A DNA stretch of 6,452 nt, taken from positions 1 to 6,452 of the forward strand of contig JAMOMS010000254.1 in the NCBI GenBank assembly GCA_027067015.1. The letters run 5' to 3'. The translations under genes and the position numbers were made by a program. A model generated the notes under the pieces. That model saw only the letters and a list, made by a program, of their open reading frames with translations. It was not told the origin of the DNA and searched no databases. Below are positions 4,941-6,452 of the stretch, one piece after another. The first letter of the stretch is position 1. Each line of letters starts with the position of its first letter. Origin of the DNA: Campylobacterales bacterium. GTDB taxonomy: Bacteria > Campylobacterota > Campylobacteria > Campylobacterales > Hydrogenimonadaceae.

Positions 4941-6194
4941 TTACCAGTCAATCGACTGAATCCGCTTGCCTTTTAGCGGAAAGAGATACCCTTCGTTGTA
5001 ATCGAGCCGAATGATACCCAGCGCACTCTCGCCCGCAAAGTGTTTGAGGTACATCACCGTCTCGCCGTCACGGGAAAATTTGGGGAACTGGTTGACCCCG
5101 CTGGCGGTCAGGCGACGGATGTAGTCGCTTCGGGTAGAGATCAGGTAGAGGTTGAAGGTGTTGCGCCCAAAGGCGTTGTCGGTCTCCCGACTGCTATAGA
5201 CCACGTAATGGCCGTGGGCGCTACAGGCGTTGTTGTTGTGTCCGTGAAAGACCAGTTGGCGCACCCCGCGCCGACCGATGGTACCCGAGAAGATATTGGG
5301 AAAGCCCAGACGGTCGGAGACAAAGACGATCTGCCGTTCATTTTCCAGGTACTGGGCCGACACGTCAATGCCGCCGTAAAAGGTGACCCTCTGCTTCACG
5401 CCGGTACGTAGGTTGTATTCGTAAATATCGGGTTGGCCGCCCGGTGCCATGGTCAGCAGAAGGCGTGAGCCGTCACGGCTGACATCGGAGCAGACCAGCA
5501 TTCCGTCAGAGCTGAGCACCCGCCGCCGCTTTCCGGTGTAGATGTTGTAGTAATAGAGCACCGGCCGGTTGCCCAGTTTGGTATAGTAAATGCCCTTTTG
5601 CGCGCCGTCGGCCCATTTGGGGAAGATATTCAATCCGCCGCTAATCAGCCGCTTGCGGTAGGTGAGCGTGTAATCGGCAATGAGAATATCGGCCCGGCGG
5701 GGCGCCACATACTTGCTAAAGACCACGTACCGGCGCATCCAGGCCACGGAAGGCATTCCCAAAAAGTCGTTCAGGTCAATCACCGCCTGGTGGATCAAAA
5801 AGGGATAACGCGCCCGGTTGGCCACCTTGTAACTGCGCTCGTAAATAGGCCGTGAGGAGGGCATTTTAAAGAGCTTGACATCCATGTAAAGTTGCTGGCG
5901 ATCCGCCTCTTTGAAGCGGTAGCGCAGTACATAGTCGTTGGATTTGAGCATCGGATCGACCAGCGTATTGTAGCCGGCAAAGCGGCGGGTATCGTCCACT
6001 TTAAAGTGGGCCGTCACTTTCAGGTCGCCGATTAAAAGTTTAAAAAGCTTGATACGGGTGGTTTCATTCCCAAACAGTGAGCTGTCCTCCACGGCGATGT
6101 GGGGACGGTTATCCGCCGACTTGACAATCTCCAGCGTCGCGTCCGACGCCATTAAAGAGAGCACAGCAAAAAACATGACAAAAAGACGTTTCAC
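4941..6194 (-). CDS. tolB: Tol-Pal system periplasmic beta-propeller protein TolB
   Basis: A 417-residue periplasmic protein. The signal peptide MKRLFVMFFAVLSLMA is followed by SDATLEIV, which should become the free N-terminal arm that contacts TolA. Residues about 20-155 form the N-terminal alpha/beta domain. From about 185 onward the protein is built of propeller repeats with TolB/WD40-like phrasing: FPKWADGAQKGIYYT, CSDVSRDGSRLLLTM, SAQYLENERQIVFVSDRLG, ACSAHGHYVVYSSRE and FPKFSRDGETVMYLK, each leading into a strand such as NIYTGKRRRVL, DIYEYNLRTGVKQRV or NLYLISTRSDYIRRL. The family binds Pal through the propeller and TolA through the N-terminus during outer-membrane invagination. The start is a GTG, 2 nt after the tolA stop, supported by AAGGAG at a spacing of 5. 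Length is typical. The N-terminal domain differs clearly from E. coli, as expected for this phylum. Confidence 0.94.
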   Translation of the reverse strand: MKRLFVMFFAVLSLMASDATLEIVKSADNRPHIAVEDSSLFGNETTRIKLFKLLIGDLKVTAHFKVDDTRRFAGYNTLVDPMLKSNDYVLRYRFKEADRQQLYMDVKLFKMPSSRPIYERSYKVANRARYPFLIHQAVIDLNDFLGMPSVAWMRRYVVFSKYVAPRRADILIADYTLTYRKRLISGGLNIFPKWADGAQKGIYYTKLGNRPVLYYYNIYTGKRRRVLSSDGMLVCSDVSRDGSRLLLTMAPGGQPDIYEYNLRTGVKQRVTFYGGIDVSAQYLENERQIVFVSDRLGFPNIFSGTIGRRGVRQLVFHGHNNNACSAHGHYVVYSSRETDNAFGRNTFNLYLISTRSDYIRRLTASGVNQFPKFSRDGETVMYLKHFAGESALGIIRLDYNEGYLFPLKGKRIQSIDW

Positions 6195-6196
6195 AC

Positions 6197-6452
6197 CTAC
6201 TCCTTGGCTTTGAATTCAACATCGATGACCAGTTCTTTCCCCTTCTTATGCGGAGGAAAGCCCATGCGTTGCATGGCGTCGAGGTATTCTATCAGGCTCT
6301 CATTGAAGCCTTGATTATCCGACGGGACTACCACACGGTAGCGGAAGGTGCCGTCGGGACGGATACGGAACCGAACCGTCGCCTTGAGGCCGGCATAGAG
6401 CGGATCGGGTTGCCATGAACCGTACAACCGCTTATAAAGCTTGCTCATATAT
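6197..6452 (-). CDS. tolA: TolA/TonB-like C-terminal domain (5' end outside the window)
   Basis: The reading frame is open through the right edge, so the 83 residues after the ATG at 6448 are probably the last part of a longer protein rather than a small gene. No Shine-Dalgarno can be judged with only four bases before it. The sequence YKRLYGSWQPDP, ATVRFRIRPDGTFRYRVV, SLIEYLDAMQRMGFPP and a final strand ending in FKAKE has the helix, paired-strand, helix, strand order of a TolA or TonB C-terminal domain. These domains reach across the periplasm to TolB and Pal and transmit energy from TolQR. Position immediately before tolB (2-nt gap) favours TolA over TonB. The inner-membrane anchor and linker expected in TolA lie beyond the window, as would any tolQ and tolR. 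Confidence 0.75.
   Translation of the reverse strand, partial: YMSKLYKRLYGSWQPDPLYAGLKATVRFRIRPDGTFRYRVVVPSDNQGFNESLIEYLDAMQRMGFPPHKKGKELVIDVEFKAKE
6200..6205 (-). promoter_or_regulatory. Ribosome binding site supporting the GTG start of tolB
   Basis: AAGGAG on the minus strand overlaps the last codons of tolA and sits 5 nt before the GTG at 6194. It supports that non-ATG start, which also gives a complete signal peptide. The next in-frame ATG would remove its charged N-terminus. Confidence 0.8.

Noticed and set aside
4841..4951. Longer pal reading beginning near 4951
   Set aside because: It would overlap the end of tolB and place 37 residues ahead of the lipoprotein signal peptide; the ATG at 4840 has AAGGAG and a proper signal.
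6197..6448. A complete small gene of 83 codons
   Set aside because: The frame stays open to the window edge and the sequence matches only the C-terminal domain of a TolA or TonB protein, so a truncated view of a larger gene is more likely.

Overview
The window reads as a chromosomal segment from a member of the Campylobacterota (former Epsilonproteobacteria). The Pal, MtnN, TtcA-like and TolB proteins all have the residue patterns I associate with Campylobacter, Helicobacter and Sulfurimonas-type homologs. The gene order tolA-tolB-pal-cpoB-slyD-(regulator)-fabD-mtnN-ttcA-like matches, from memory, the C. jejuni block around Cj0111 to Cj0118, except for the regulator. The base composition is clearly more GC-rich than Campylobacter or Helicobacter, which points to an environmental, sulfur- or hydrogen-oxidising lineage. 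I cannot name the genus.

All nine genes are on the minus strand, so transcription runs from high to low coordinates. From the right edge: the C-terminal end of a TolA-like protein (6197-6452, cut by the window), TolB (4941-6194), the lipoprotein Pal (4268-4840) and a CpoB/YbgF-type coiled-coil TPR protein (3395-4258). Together these form the periplasmic and outer-membrane part of the Tol-Pal system, which links the outer membrane to peptidoglycan during cell division. Next come a SlyD-type FKBP prolyl isomerase with a His/Cys tail (2813-3322) and a small Fis-type DNA-binding protein built on a degenerate sigma-54-activator AAA+ domain (2068-2826). FabD, for malonyl transfer in fatty-acid synthesis (1068-2009), MtnN nucleosidase (337-1071), and the N-terminal part of a TtcA-like tRNA-thiolation PP-loop ATPase (1-356, cut by the window) follow.

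The genes are packed tightly: slyD/regulator, fabD/mtnN and mtnN/ttcA overlap, and tolA/tolB and pal/cpoB are separated by 2 and 9 bases. The only gaps of note are tolB-pal (100 nt), cpoB-slyD (72 nt) and regulator-fabD (58 nt). Each holds a candidate extended -10 promoter and a good Shine-Dalgarno sequence, and the first two also hold inverted repeats. No stretch over 300 bases lacks a gene. I see no mobile element, CRISPR array, tRNA, rRNA or convincing rho-independent terminator.

Most of the window is conserved housekeeping. The most unusual element is the regulator. It keeps a strong Fis helix-turn-helix and the LPPLRER signature, but it has lost the GAFTGA loop and has altered Walker A, Walker B and sensor II residues. 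It probably acts as a non-ATPase DNA-binding protein rather than a sigma-54 activator. The second is the TtcA-like protein, in which the iron-sulfur CxxC motif reads CSYF.
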